A DNA stretch of 64,000 bases from Buddleja alternifolia (lineage: Eukaryota; Streptophyta; Magnoliopsida; Lamiales; Scrophulariaceae), in the NCBI GenBank assembly GCA_019426215.1, contig CM033402.1, positions 19,597,104-19,661,103 on the forward strand, given 5' to 3'. Both the position numbers and the translations under genes were made by a program. The stretch's first letter is position 1. The number at the start of each line of letters is the position of its first letter. A model generated the notes under the pieces. That model had not been told where the DNA came from and searched no databases. It saw only the letters and a list, made by a program, of their open reading frames with translations. Positions 1-11,111 of the stretch are shown here, one piece after another.

Positions 1-212
1 TCCATAGCCAAAAATCCTTCAAGGTTTTCATACACATTCCAAAGACAGTCAAAGATATCTCAAACCTCTTCAAAGAAGAACTCTAAACTCTCATTGAGAT
101 ATCCAAAGTTGTTTGAACTTACCAACATCAAACAAACCCGTGACAAAACCCTCAACATCTTTCATCCGAGTGAGAAAGTTTGTTGACTTTACAAGCAGCA
201 TTTCTGTGCGAG
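1..212 (+). repeat. 5' LTR fragment
   Basis: Near-identical to 1804-2015. The match breaks off after the shared bases TGTGCGAG, where internal sequence begins. That is the left deletion junction of this remnant. Confidence 0.85.
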
Positions 213-252
213 CACTTAATAAGTCGCTCTACTTGTTGAAGAAGTTAGGCTG

Positions 253-791
253 TTGTGGAGAGATATCGCTGACCTCAAAACTTCCCTTGATGATGCCAAG
301 AAGGGGGAAGATGAGAAAGAAAAGCATCAAGTGTCCAAGGCCAAAGGAAAAGCCTTAACGGAGCCAATATCTAAGACAGACAACAAAAATTGGCGCTCCA
401 TGTTTGAAGAAATAGTAAGTCTAAAGAAGATGCTCACTGAGAAGCAAAAGCCAAGATACTACCAAGGTAGGCATAGGCTTCCGGACATTGATGTTGAATT
501 TTTAGAAGGTATGGGTTTTCATCCATACGCGGCACCGCTGAGAGACCTTTTAATTGGAAACCTTCCAACGACCGAATGCAAGACATTTACCATGATCTTA
601 ACCGAACGCTCGGGATCCCTCTAAGGGAATGGGTGGAAAGGTTGATGGAATTAAATCTTAGCGTTAAAAGGAAAAGCGAGGACTACAATGAAGTCTATCA
701 TACAATAATGATAGACATCGACCGTATTCTCATGGATCTAGTGAATGAGATTTATCAAGAAGAGGCTTCGAAGAAGCGCCAAAGAAAATAA
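253..791 (+). pseudogene. C-terminal remnant of the post-pol (envelope-like) ORF
   Basis: Two overlapping reading frames (253-624 and 576-791) carry one broken coding region with a frameshift near 575. The first frame is charged and lysine-rich, with a likely helical stretch (DIADLKTSLDDAKKGEDEKE). The second, about 70 residues, holds LGIPLREW and ends in the basic KKRQRK. Position (about 270 bases before the polypurine tract), length and pattern match the last about 70 residues of the post-pol ORF at 14316-18441, which has IGIDLTDW at the same place. Function is unknown. I infer homology from pattern and position, not from a computed alignment. Confidence 0.6.
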
Positions 792-1045
792 TTTTCTTGT
801 TTTTATCTTTTATTTCTTTGTGAATGATGTGGTTTTCTTATGTTTATTTTTTCACCATAAATCATGTACCCTTTAAATTTTCTATATATGAATGACTGTG
901 ATTTATCGGTGAAACATCTTGTTGAGGCTAATCTAACATTAGTTAACATAACTAACATTCTAACGCTAACTCATATTTATTTTGGGCTTTTCTTTGAACT
1001 CTTAATCTATAAAAGAGTTGTAAGAGTTAAGGTCTTGACATCATC

Positions 1046-1059
1046 AAAAAGAGGGAAAT
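1046..1059 (+). promoter_or_regulatory. Polypurine tract
   Basis: AAAAAGAGGGAAAT lies directly before the LTR start TGTTAG. This is the expected plus-strand DNA priming site and fixes the LTR border and the element's orientation. Confidence 0.85.
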
Positions 1060-2537
1060 TGTTAGAAAATTTCATGTTAGATGTTTTGATGATGACAAGA
1101 TAGGATTTTATGTTAGACCCCAAAAAGAATGTAAGTTTATGCTTTCATAGAACATTTGTATAAGCGTTTAAATGTTTGTTATTTTGTTAGGCATGTAATT
1201 TTTATCTTTGTAGATTTTAGACTAAGTATTAGATATTGAGTCGCTAATAGAATTCTAGGCGAGTCTATTAGAGATGAAGTTGAAGATCATTGTCTGAAGT
1301 CAAGTGAAGATAAAGATTTGTTCTTAGCTTCTGTCAAACACTAAAGGACTGTTTCAGGGTTGTTGAATCAAGCACTCAAATACTCAAGCGATCAAAGATC
1401 AGATTCACCTGAAATAAATTCTCGAGTCATGAAGGGCTTAAATGCAATCATCAACGGATATTTATTTCCAATGGGAAATAAATTCAAATGCATTAAATGC
1501 CTGATAAGTGCATTAAATGTGAAGCTATTATGACTTGTGGACAAGCCACCTTTTGACTAGACTGTCAGAAATCAGAGTTCAAAACCTGCTTCTGTCCAAT
1601 CGGAACCAGCAGAAATTGACTAATGTCAGAAAAGGTCTATTTAACGCGTTGTGTGAGAGACAAGTTCTCACATGTGTCCAACGGACAAAACCGAAGTAAT
1701 GTCTATAAATAGTACCTTCCAGCAAACCCTAATTACGCACGTATATGCACAAGAAAAAGGTCTAAACTTTGCTGAAATTAATTTGAGAGAAAAGCTTACA
1801 AATTCCATAGCCAAAAATACTTCAAACTTTTCATACACATTCCAAAGAAAGTCAAAGATATCTCAAACCTCTTCAAAGAAGAACCCTAAACTCTTATTGA
1901 GATATCCAAAGTTGTTTGAACTTCCCAACATCAAACAAACCCGTGATAAAACCCTTAACATCTTTCATTTGAGTGAGAAAGTTTGTTGACTTTACAAGCA
2001 ACATTTCTGTGCGAGAGAAGCTTGTTGAAGAAGGTCTTTATTGGAGCTGAAGTCTGTGTGATCAAGGAGCTCAAGATCATCTCCCGTTTCATCTATTTTG
2101 TAGAAGCCTCTATGTGATCCTTCGATAATCAATCTAGTGAATTCCTCCAAGTGCAAAGGAGAAGAAGGACGTACCTGGGATTACATCACCCAGTGAACCT
2201 TACAATATCTTGTGTTATTTAATGCTTTATCTGCTTTACTTTACATTTGCATATTATATCTTGAAAAAGCATTTAAAAAGGTTAAGCGACTAATTCAAGT
2301 TCAAAAGAACGCTAAGCTATAAAATCATTCCCGCCGTGCTAACCCTGATTAAGCGATTGAAACATTACCCTACTTTGGTACTCGTTGAAATCACTAAGTC
2401 TAAGTTATCTATTCTTAAGCGTCTGACCTAGCGCTGAGCTTTCCAAGCGTTCAAATTCTTCAAAGTAATACGAAAATTTTTAAAGTCGAAAAAGACTTCA
2501 GGGTCTATTCAACCCCCCCTTCTAGACCCTTTCGTAT
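1060..2537 (+). repeat. 3' LTR, truncated at its end
   Basis: Starts TGTTAGAAAATTTCATG and aligns along its length with the LTRs at 43028-44528 and (reversed) 12538-14082. It contains the TATA-like CTATAAATAG near 1703 and the paired GGGTCT/AGACCC near its end. The family ends ...CCACTTGGGACCAACA; here the sequence departs after CTTTCGTAT, so the terminus is lost. The 105-codon ORF at 1672-1989 lies inside the LTR and is not a gene. Confidence 0.85.
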
Positions 2538-3369
2538 ATAGGTATATTTATGCTTATATTCAAAAAAAATTGTAGGCATATATTTATCTATTTATTTTGT
2601 CATATAGTTATCTCAGAATTCATAATTGTAGGCATATATTTTTGTAAAGAATAAATTTTAGGAATTTTTTTTAAAAACTCCCTAAAATAAATTTTTATAT
2701 CCAAAAAATCCATCCAACCAACTTTCCATTCCAAAAAGCCCAAGATTTAGGGTTAAGAATTTATGGACTTAATTACCCTTGGTCTTCTAAACTAAAAATT
2801 TAATCAGTTATAGTTTTGTATAGAGATTTATTTATTTAAAAATTTTATATTGATAATTGACTAAATATAATTTTAGTTTTAAATTGTCAGATTTTTAATC
2901 TTCATAAAAAAATTAGAAAATATTTTTAGATATTTATCATAGTAAAATAAAATATAAATTCTATAAAAATATTTAAAATTATTAGTACTAAAACCAAAAT
3001 TATATACTATTTAATTTAACAATTTAAATTTAAAAAAAACTGATAAAAAAGATCAATTGATTAATTTTTAACTTAATAAATGAAGGGTAGTTTAGTCCAA
3101 AAAATTCTTAACTTAACTTTTGGATTCTTTTGAAGGAAAAGTTTGTAAAGTGGGTTTTTGAGATTGAAAAATATTTTTTCATGGTTTTTTTTAATATAAA
3201 AATTTATTTTAGGGAGGGTTTAGTAATTTTTTCAGGATTTTATTTTATTTTTTTCTCCAAGTTCTCTTCACCGCTGATGACCCGAGTGCTTACCTTTATT
3301 CGTTCATCTTTGCATAATTTTTGTACAAAACTCATGATTTAAAATACATGTTCATTCAATAGAAAAATA
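2538..3369. other. AT-rich stretch without recognisable features
   Basis: Rich in A and T runs, with only short chance ORFs. No repeat borders or domains were seen. Confidence 0.6.
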
Positions 3370-3374
3370 CACCT

Positions 3375-4721
3375 TGACACGCTAGAACCTAAAGTGCTTG
3401 GTAGCAAGTATACTAGTCGTGTAGTGATAAAAATGGACAAAATAAGTCTGGGTTGTCGAACCACGGAGACTTGGATTTTAACTTGTGATTTGCAAATAAA
3501 TGTAAAGACAATTTTAACGGAAAGTAAGAGTAAGACAAGTAAGTAAACGAAGAACAAAAATAAGAACGAGCAATAGATTGAAACTCAAATGTGAAAATAG
3601 ACTAAGGCACTTGCAAGACTTGACTTGATCCTCATTCGCACATAGACTCTCGTTGACTTATTAGACCTAGTTACTATGGTGAAAACTCCTAAGGTAAAGA
3701 ATAAATGATGTCTCGTGATAGACTCCTACACTTAAATGGCGGTTTCCTAAGTATGTCTATCCGGAAATCTAACCTCTAAGCATGCATTGAAGAACTAGAG
3801 TTTACTCGATTAATATCGAACGACTTTACCCGGGAGTCTTTACCTATGTCTAGGGCAACTCCTATTTGGTTCGATGATGTTATAAATCCCTTGCACCCTA
3901 GTTTAACTCTTTCTCAAGATGCTAAACTAGACAATTTATAATACATATGGTGATCACTCACATGTAAGAAACATAAGCACAAATTCATAACACATAGCAA
4001 CATAGGAATTAATTCAACGATTATCAATAACACGAATAATTCACAAATCAATTCTTACAAGGCCCTAGACGATGAATTTAGCCCATAACTATCAATATAG
4101 AAGAATTCAACATGTTCATATCCATAAATGTAAACATAAAATGAAATAAACAATGAATAAACTCCCTATAAGGTTGAATGATGATGATTCTCTAATGGAG
4201 CTTCACTCCTTAGCTCTTTTTCTCTTCTTGCCCTTTTAGATCAGTGAAATATTGGCCCAAAACTGAGAAGTATGCTCCCAATTCCCCAGATTTCGAACCA
4301 TTCAAAATGACTTGAAAAATCCAATTTATACCTTCAGAAATCTGTTATTGCGGCGCCTAGGCGCCGCCTGCGTGGCGTGTCTTTCTTGGGGGCAGAAGTT
4401 CAGGGGCGCCCAGGCGCGTGATATGTGGCGCTTAGGCGCGGGTCATTGTGCGCCTAGGCGGGCTTTTCAGAAGCCAGATCTCTCTCTGCCTGGGTGGCGC
4501 CTGGGCGCGGGTAAAAATGGCGCTTAGGCGGGCATTTCAGAAACCTGAGCAACGTTGATGAAACGAGTCGTCTTTTTCCCTTTTCTTCGCCCCATCGTTG
4601 CTTACTACCTGAAATCACTTCACACACATATTAAAAGCATGAGTGGCACGAAATAAACTATATACGAGCCTGAATTGTCATTAAAAAGGCCTAAAAACTT
4701 ATGCAAAAACGACTCCTATCA
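3375..4721 (-). mobile_element. Solo LTR of an Athila-like Gypsy element
   Basis: On the minus strand it starts TGATAGGAGTCGTTTTTGC at 4721 and ends ...TAGCGTGTCA at 3375. The last about 120 bases match the ends of the other Athila-like LTRs here (AAGTCTCCGTGGTTCGACA, TACACGACTAGT, GTGTCA). The flanks CACCT (3370-3374) and CTCCT (4722-4726) form a target duplication with one mismatch. There is no interior, so this is a solo LTR left by LTR-LTR recombination, 1347 bases long. Confidence 0.8.
4345..4535. repeat. Cluster of GGCGCC / CCTAGGCG palindromic motifs in the solo LTR
   Basis: A GC-rich island in AT-rich surroundings, with about seven variants of GGCGCCTAGGCGC, GGCGCCTGGGCGC and GGCGCTTAGGCGC. 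A comparable cluster lies at the same relative place in the LTRs at 44745 and 46759. Confidence 0.8.
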
Positions 4722-4935
4722 CTCCTCGAGCTTGCAAACGAGCCAAAATCTCGAGTTTGGCTCGAGCTCGAACGAGAAAATGAGCCAAGCTCGAGCTTGG
4801 CTCATTTGCCTTGAGCTCAAGCTCAAAAGAAATGGGCTCGACGAGCTCGAGCTCCAATTTTTTATGATGAGCAAGATCGAGCCTGTAAAATTTGCAAGGC
4901 TTAGCTTGAGCTCAGCTCGTTTACAACCCTACTTT
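4722..4935. repeat. GAGCTC/CTCGAGC-rich inverted-repeat stretch
   Basis: Dense mixture of GAGCTC, CTCGAGC, GCTCGAG and GGCTCGTTT in both orientations, able to fold back on itself. The solo LTR is inserted at its left edge. Its class is uncertain; similar stretches occur in several plant repeat families. Confidence 0.6.
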
Positions 4936-5067
4936 TAGGCATTATAGTTAACTTCTCAGTGTAAAAACTGAATGATAGTCTTTCTACTGAAAAATATCAC
5001 GCGGGTCGCACGTGGTTTTCCAATGATGAGCTAAACTAAAGTAAATGATTATGATTATTATTATTAA

Positions 5068-5103
<36 letters not shown>

Positions 5104-5825
5104 CAAATATCCTTATAAATATGTAATTTATTAATAAATAAACCTAATGTTTAGTTTACTTGAAGTTTATTTAAATTCTGTACATCTCAAATTGTTCTTT
5201 TTGATTTTGTTTTCAAGTATATTTTTAAATTTTTTATTTATTCAAATAACATCATATATAAATGGACTTTCAGATATAAGATGATAATTCATTTGTTTAA
5301 GCATTTCGTAGTCTTAACCTATGTGTCCTTATATAGATCTATCGAAAGGATTTAATAAATACTTCTATGTAAGAAAACGGTTGATTATATATTCAAAAAA
5401 TACGTCTATGCTTTTCGTATCAAAGATAATATTCATTGTATCTCATCTATTAATTATTTTCTTTGCTTGGGATGTGCCAAGATAGGATTTTATTCCTTAA
5501 AAATGAATCAATTGTTCTAAATTACTCACTTAAATTAATAATCAGACACTAATAGTGACTAACCATTACAAAATACTAAAAGCTTTTATATTTTCAAATC
5601 TCATTTAAAGCTTAAAATGTAGTCAAAAGTGGACCTATAGAATTGGAACAAAATGAGTCTTACCTTAGATGAGTGACCTCTAATTATTAATTATTTTTCT
5701 TCTAAAAACTATGGCCATGTTTGTTTATGTTTAAAAAAAAAATAATTCTAAATCACAATTGTTTTAAAAATTTCAACTATATACAACATTTTTAACCAGA
5801 AGCATTTTTTTAAATTCACTTTTAG
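4936..5825. other. AT-rich stretch without recognisable coding
   Basis: No ORF of substance and no element borders. Contains an ATT microsatellite at 5051-5104. It is the DNA into which the minus-strand LINE at 5826 and beyond was inserted. Confidence 0.6.
5051..5104. repeat. (ATT)n / (AT)n microsatellite
   Basis: About 14 ATT-type units with a few interruptions, followed by a short TATATA run. Confidence 0.9.
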
Positions 5826-5835
5826 TTTTTTTTTT

Positions 5836-6263
5836 GTTGAAAAGGAATGAAACGATTTATTAAGCTAATCAGCTGATATCAAAAGTGAAACATCCTCGGA
5901 GATATTAGAAGCATTCCCGATAAACGAAAAACGAGCTCCGCGAGCTAAACAATGAGCAACATAATTTCCAGTTCTGCGAATGAAAGAAAAACTAACAAAA
6001 ATAAAAAAGCAGCAAGCAAACGAATATCTGAAACCAAAGGACCCACAGAGGATAAATCCTCCGACGGTGAATTAATTTTCTGAATGAGAGATAAGCAGTC
6101 ACCCTCAAGAATCACAGTACTCCATCTTGCCATACGAAGACCTTCTAAACAAGCCAAGGGTTCCCCTTGTTTAGCCGAGGATGGACGAGCTAGAAAGCGA
6201 CGTCGCCAAGCTAAGCACACCCCATCCGAATCCCTATCCACAGCCCCAACACTCGTACCCATA
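5836..6263 (-). pseudogene. LINE RNase H domain, C-terminal part
   Basis: The minus-strand frame from about 6262 reads as the C-terminal half of the RNase H domain found at the end of plant LINE ORF2: an A-x-E-like patch (KQGEPLACLEGLRMA), VILEGDCLSLIQ, then S-x-G-x-LVSDIRLL. The remaining conserved residues near the end fall in another frame, so at least one frameshift is present. The poly-A tail follows at 5835-5826. The N-terminal part of the domain lies at 11674-12006, beyond the inserted LTR element. Non-functional. Confidence 0.75.
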
Positions 6264-6268
6264 GGCTC

Positions 6269-6832
6269 TGATGTGTGTGGGTTTCATACTAATAATAATA
6301 TGCAATATATGATATGAAAATATGATCTAAAGCATGAGATTAAATGTAAAGAACAAGAGATTTACGTGGTTTGGTCTAATGAAGACCTACGTCCACGGGT
6401 GTTAAGTGGTTGCTTGCTTTATTCATCCTCATAGGGGGTATTTATACAAGTAATTGATGGGTAGGCTAAAATGGTAAGTCAACTATGCCTAAAATACATA
6501 AGGTAGTAAAAATAAATCATGATCCCTTCATTTTGGTCGAGATCTAATCATATATATATATATATATATATATGGTAAAGAAAAGGTAATCTGCTGGCTT
6601 CACCTCCGCAGGTCCGTATATGGAAAGTATCTTGATTGATTGATTCTTGTCTCCAGGCTTGCCTTATATAGAATGCTCTACCTGTGCAAGTCAGGGCCGA
6701 CCAAACCTCCAGCTGAACAAAATTGAATATAATGTCTTCTAGAAGGATCCGAGCCCATGATGCCATTGGGCTTAGGCCTATAAAGCATTTATTTAGTTAG
6801 CTTGGCCCAACGATTCTTTTTCACTCACATCA
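6269..6832 (-). repeat. 3' LTR of the LARD-like element
   Basis: 564 bases with terminal TGATGTG/CACATCA, closely matching 11112-11668. Contains a TA run at 6551-6573, longer than in the partner LTR. Confidence 0.9.
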
Positions 6833-6848
6833 ATAAGTCCCCCTAACT
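6833..6848 (-). promoter_or_regulatory. Probable polypurine tract
   Basis: Minus strand AGTTAGGGGGACTTAT lies directly before the LTR start TGATGTGAG. This supports the minus orientation. Confidence 0.6.
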
Positions 6849-9109
6849 CTAAAGTTTGACGTACTCAAGTTGTAACAGTTTAAAAAAAACATGTGTGGTG
6901 GGCTAAGCTGACGAAGTTGCCAAGCTGCCTCGGCTACATAGCTACTTGAGCTATAGAGCTAAAAGGAACCTTCCTCTCCAGATAGATCCAAGAAATCGTA
7001 ATAATTGATTGACTTTCTTTACTCCACTTCATCTTTGAGTGTTTAAAACTCCATTCTTCTAGGAAACTTCAAATGGCATGTTTGATTAGTTGTGGCGATG
7101 ATTCACCAGTCGCTGTAGCGTCGGATCCACTTACTATCCTAGAGGTGAATCCTCCTCCTTCTTCATGTTGGTCCTCCTACAGGTCTGCCACCACAAGTGG
7201 TGCAGCTTATAGTTAGTCCTCTACCTTGTCCAGGTCGTACAACTTCTAGGTAGTTCGTCTTTCTGAATTGATCTCCTGATCACTTCTGGCTTCATCTTCT
7301 CCAGCTTTGGATGTCCTGGGGTGGGTACATCAGGTCTCTACTTGCTTTCTTCAAACCATGCAGACCTCCGCAGCTTGGGTAGTCGCATCCATTATCCTTT
7401 TTGGTTGATCTATGGTCAATTTGATTTATGCTGCGGAGAAATTTCTTTCATTGAGTGCCACCATTACAAAGTTACTTTTATCATTATGATCACGGATGTG
7501 ACCTCTCCAGCTACGCCTAAGAACCCTTCATCTGCAGGTCCAGTCGTCCTCCTTGTAGTTGACCAGCATGTTGCTGCCTCACCTGTAAAGCTTTTTGCTG
7601 AAGCTACCCTTTCTGACTTAAGTAATGTTATTCCTTTCTTTTGCTTACAAAGTAATTTTCCTTCCTTCATAAATTGTGTTTTTGAACAAGAGCGTGTACT
7701 CCTCTCTCCTGCTTTCTCCTTCTCTTCACCTGCCTAAGTTGGGGTGCCCAACCTCCTAAATTGTCTTCATCATCCAGGTCTAGCCAAATGCATGTGACGT
7801 CCCTCCAGAGCTAAGTAATTTTTCCAGTACGCATTGTCTCCTTTCTCTTCTTGATACTCCGGTCGTTTGGCTTGCTTACTTGAATTGCTGATGTTGTTTG
7901 TGACACTAGGTATAGGTCCGCCAGTCTTGCTAAAGAATTTTCCTTCTCTAGGTCCAGTTGCTCTATCTGTAGTTGATCAGCTTGTGGTTGCTATGGCTAC
8001 CCAACCTACAACTGTGGAAAATCTTCTTCTTGATGGTGCTAGCATTACTCCTTCCATTGCCGCCGGGATCAAATCTGCATAGTAGATTTTCTTCTTTTCA
8101 AGAATGTTGGTTTTGAATGGGCATGTGTAGCTTCTAAAAAATTTCATTTCTTTCGCTTTTTGTTATTTTCATACCTGCCCAAGTTAGGTATCCTTCCTTA
8201 TGTAGCTTCTATACCGTCAGCATCCTTCCTTATGTCTCACATTCTCCGAAGTTCCCTCCTTGTTTCACCTCCATTCTTATGACTGCCCATTCCTCTTTAT
8301 CGCTCCAAACCCAGGTCTTCCTTAGGGTAGGCCCATAAATGTTTTCGAGGACCTACCCCTCCTATTTCTCCCTGGCCTGGGAACCATTTGATCTGTAGGC
8401 GAATTATCCCTGCCTAGACAGATCTGGGCCACCCACCCAGTCCTCACCTCCGACTACCTCCATTTCATCAACTCCCCTTTACTTCATAATTCATCATTCA
8501 TATCTCACATAATTATATACATAACTCAATCTCAAAGTTTTGGCAAAATAAAATCTTACTAAATTATTGGAGCTTTGCATGTGTCCGTGCAAGAAAGGCT
8601 TTACAATCTCTACGTCGTACCTGAAAAATATAACAATCATAACTTCCAAAAAAAATTATTAGCAACGCATGAGTTTTTCAAATGGCAAAATAAAAAATAA
8701 AAAGAAGAGTGCAACCCTTATGGTCACACGTAGAACTTTTTTAGGTTTTGCATGTTCCATGGGCGAGGAAGTTGTTTTCCCTTGTGGATTTCTCTAGCTA
8801 GTAACTTTCCTGAAAAGACAAAAAATCATAACTTCACGAAGACAAATGTTAGTGAAAATTTGTGAGTCCTACAAAAAACCTTATAAAAGTCTCAGTAAGT
8901 ATAACTCTTTAATCCTAATTAAATAATATTACAACTTAGTTTATTATGTGGATAAATAGCATGCACATGATGCGTAGATGATGCCTAACCATGCCTATGA
9001 TGCGCACGCAATGCTATGCTAATGATACCTGATTGATGTCCAAGGAGGAGATTTGTTATAGAACTTTTTACGTTTCCTTTCGATCATGCAAAGACCTAAC
9101 CTAGATTCC
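6849..9109. other. Interior of the LARD-like element, no recognisable coding
   Basis: Only short ORFs; the longest (7321-7737, plus strand, 138 codons) has no domain I recognise and runs against the element's orientation. No gag, protease, RT or integrase motif was seen on either strand. Confidence 0.6.
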
Positions 9110-10065
9110 CGCACTTGTTGAGCAGCATGAGCTGCCTCAGATATAACCGTCCTTTGTTGAGTAGCCTAAGCCACTTCAGTGATTACCATCCTTTGCTGAG
9201 CAGCCTAAGCCGCTTTAGCTATTACCGTCCTTTGCTGAGCAGCCTCAGCCGCTTCTGCTATTCCCATCCTTTGCTGGGCAGCCCGAGCTGCTCCAGTTAT
9301 TACCGTCCTTTGCTGAGCAGCCTGAGCTGCTCTAGCTATTACCGATTTTCCCACCTTTGCTGGGCAGCTCGAGCTGCTCCAGCTATTACCGATTTTGCCC
9401 ACCTTTGCTGGGCAGCCTGAGCTGCTCCAGTTAATTCTGATTTTTTCCAGCTTTGCTAGGCAGCCTGAGCTGCTCCAGCTATTATCGATTTTTCCCACCT
9501 TTGTTGGGCAGCTTTGGCCACTCCAGCTATTACCAATTTTTCCCACCTTTGCTAGGCAGCTTGCTGCTCCAGCTATTACCTATTTTTTTCACCTTTGTTA
9601 GGCAGCTTGAGATGCTCCAGCTAGTGCCGATTTTGCCCACCTTTGCTAGGCAGCCTGAGCTGCTCCAGCTAGTGCCGATTTTTTCCACCTTTGCTAGGTA
9701 GCCTGAGTTGCTCCAGCTAGTGCCGATTTTTCCCACCTTTGTTGGGCAGCCTGAGCTACTCCAGCTAATGCCGATTTTTCCCACCTTTGCTGGGCAGCCT
9801 GAGCTGCTCCAACTAATGCTGATTTTTTCCACCTTTACTGGGCAGCTTGAGCTGCTCCAACTAATGCCGATTTTTCCCTCTTTGCTGGGCAGCCTGAGCT
9901 GCTTCAGCTAGTACCGATTTTTCCACCTTTGCTGGGCAGCCCGAGCTGCTCTAGCTAGTGCCAATTTTTTCCACCTTTGCTGGGCAGCCTGAGCTGCTCC
10001 AGCTAACGCATATTTTTCCCACTTTTGTTGGGCAGCCCGAGCTGCTCCAGCTATTTCCACACTTG
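9110..10065. repeat. Minisatellite with 39- and 48-base units
   Basis: About 20 tandem units of a sequence such as CCTTTGCTGGGCAGCCTGAG plus CTGCTCCAGCTAGTGCCGAT. The first about five units (to about 9345) are 39 bases. The later ones are mostly 48 bases because they gain a short T/C-rich segment (ATTTTTTCCCA). Both sizes are multiples of three, so long open frames run through it on both strands (plus 9115-9420; minus 9205-9546 and 9530-9832). On the element's sense strand the unit would encode a 16-residue repeat like KIGTSWSSSGCLAKVG. A 2-base loss near 9555 breaks the frame. No start site or domain supports a real protein. Confidence 0.9.
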
Positions 10066-11111
10066 CCACCAATATACTACGGTCGCACCTGGATTTTCCA
10101 TACCTTCATAGTGAACTCCCCAACGCCTTGATTCGTTGGTGATGTATAAAAATGACTTCATAAAAAGATTAAAACAAACCATGTATTCCCGATTCATGCT
10201 TTTAAAAGAATATGAGTGAAACTTAAGGATTCTCCTTTTTATTTGTAACCTTCCATTTCAATGTCTTAAGATAATTAAGGATTTAAGAGAATAATATAAA
10301 CATGGTAAGTAGCTTCATTTATTCCACAATTAAAAATAATGTAACACAAGAGCATGATCTTATTCCATATGTGTGGCTTAATTTCTACTCTTAGTGACAA
10401 CATTAAAAAGGAAATAAAATAAGCATCAAAATTATCACAATTTACTCCCCGTGTTACTCCACAAAAAATAACATAACATTATACGATAAGCAAATCCCAT
10501 TAACTATGCATGTTTGAGAGTTAATTCCATAAAAATGACCAAAGACATTTGAATAAAATTCTTCATGCTAGAAGATTCCTTTAAATTTAAAGCATAAAAA
10601 TTAGTATCTTGGGGCTCCCGAATTCGTATGTCCCAATTTATTTTGTGCTTTTAATTATGATTTGCTAGTGATAAACTTTTGTAGATGAAAGCTATCTTTT
10701 CCTTTGATTTGCAGTAGATGTGGATTTTTCAATAAAATTATTAGTAGAAATTTTGTATGGAGTGCAACGAAATTGGTAATGAAAGTGAATGAAACCGAAT
10801 TCATCATGTTCATGCCAAGTGTGTGAGTGGTAGTATTTGTCGTATTGCTCAAACCTTTCTGTGTTTGCCCATGGTCTAGTTTTCACTTGTGACCCCTCAA
10901 CTATTTTAAAGCATAAAAATTGACATTATAAACTTAACCTCTAAGAGTATTCTGCGTGGAAAAATATGTGTATTTTTCTTGAAAAATCTTTCACAAACTT
11001 GGTTGATCTGCCCGCTAACACCTTGTTCCACCATCAAACGTGTTATATACAAATTATTTGAAGATGAAAATAACTCGCGTCTCTCTCAATATTCCCACAA
11101 ACATCACCAAT
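10066..11111. other. 5' leader region of the LARD-like element
   Basis: AT-rich, with short ORFs only and no motif recognised. It lies between the minisatellite and the 5' LTR. Confidence 0.6.

Larger units (their letters stand above)
1..2537 (+). mobile_element. Remnant of a Sirevirus-type Copia element (LTR piece, end of post-pol ORF, LTR)
   Basis: Bases 1-212 match bases 1804-2015 of the LTR further right in the same element, so this is a 5' LTR piece continuing from outside the window. It is joined directly to the last part of an internal ORF, a polypurine tract and a 3' LTR. Gag, pol and most of the interior are missing, so this is a deletion derivative. The 200 bases before the 3' LTR match the same place in the complete element at 12538-26380 (reverse strand). 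The right LTR lacks its last about 20 bases, so no target duplication can be read. Confidence 0.85.

Noticed and set aside
1672..1989. 105-codon ORF as a gene
   Set aside because: It is LTR sequence, part of which is repeated at 1-212 and in all related LTRs.
7321..7737. 138-codon ORF inside the LARD-like element
   Set aside because: It runs opposite to the element, has no domain I recognise and overlaps an ORF on the other strand; probably chance.
9110..10065. Regular repeats resembling a CRISPR array
   Set aside because: Units are contiguous, without unique spacers, vary in length, and lie inside a plant LTR element; this is a minisatellite.
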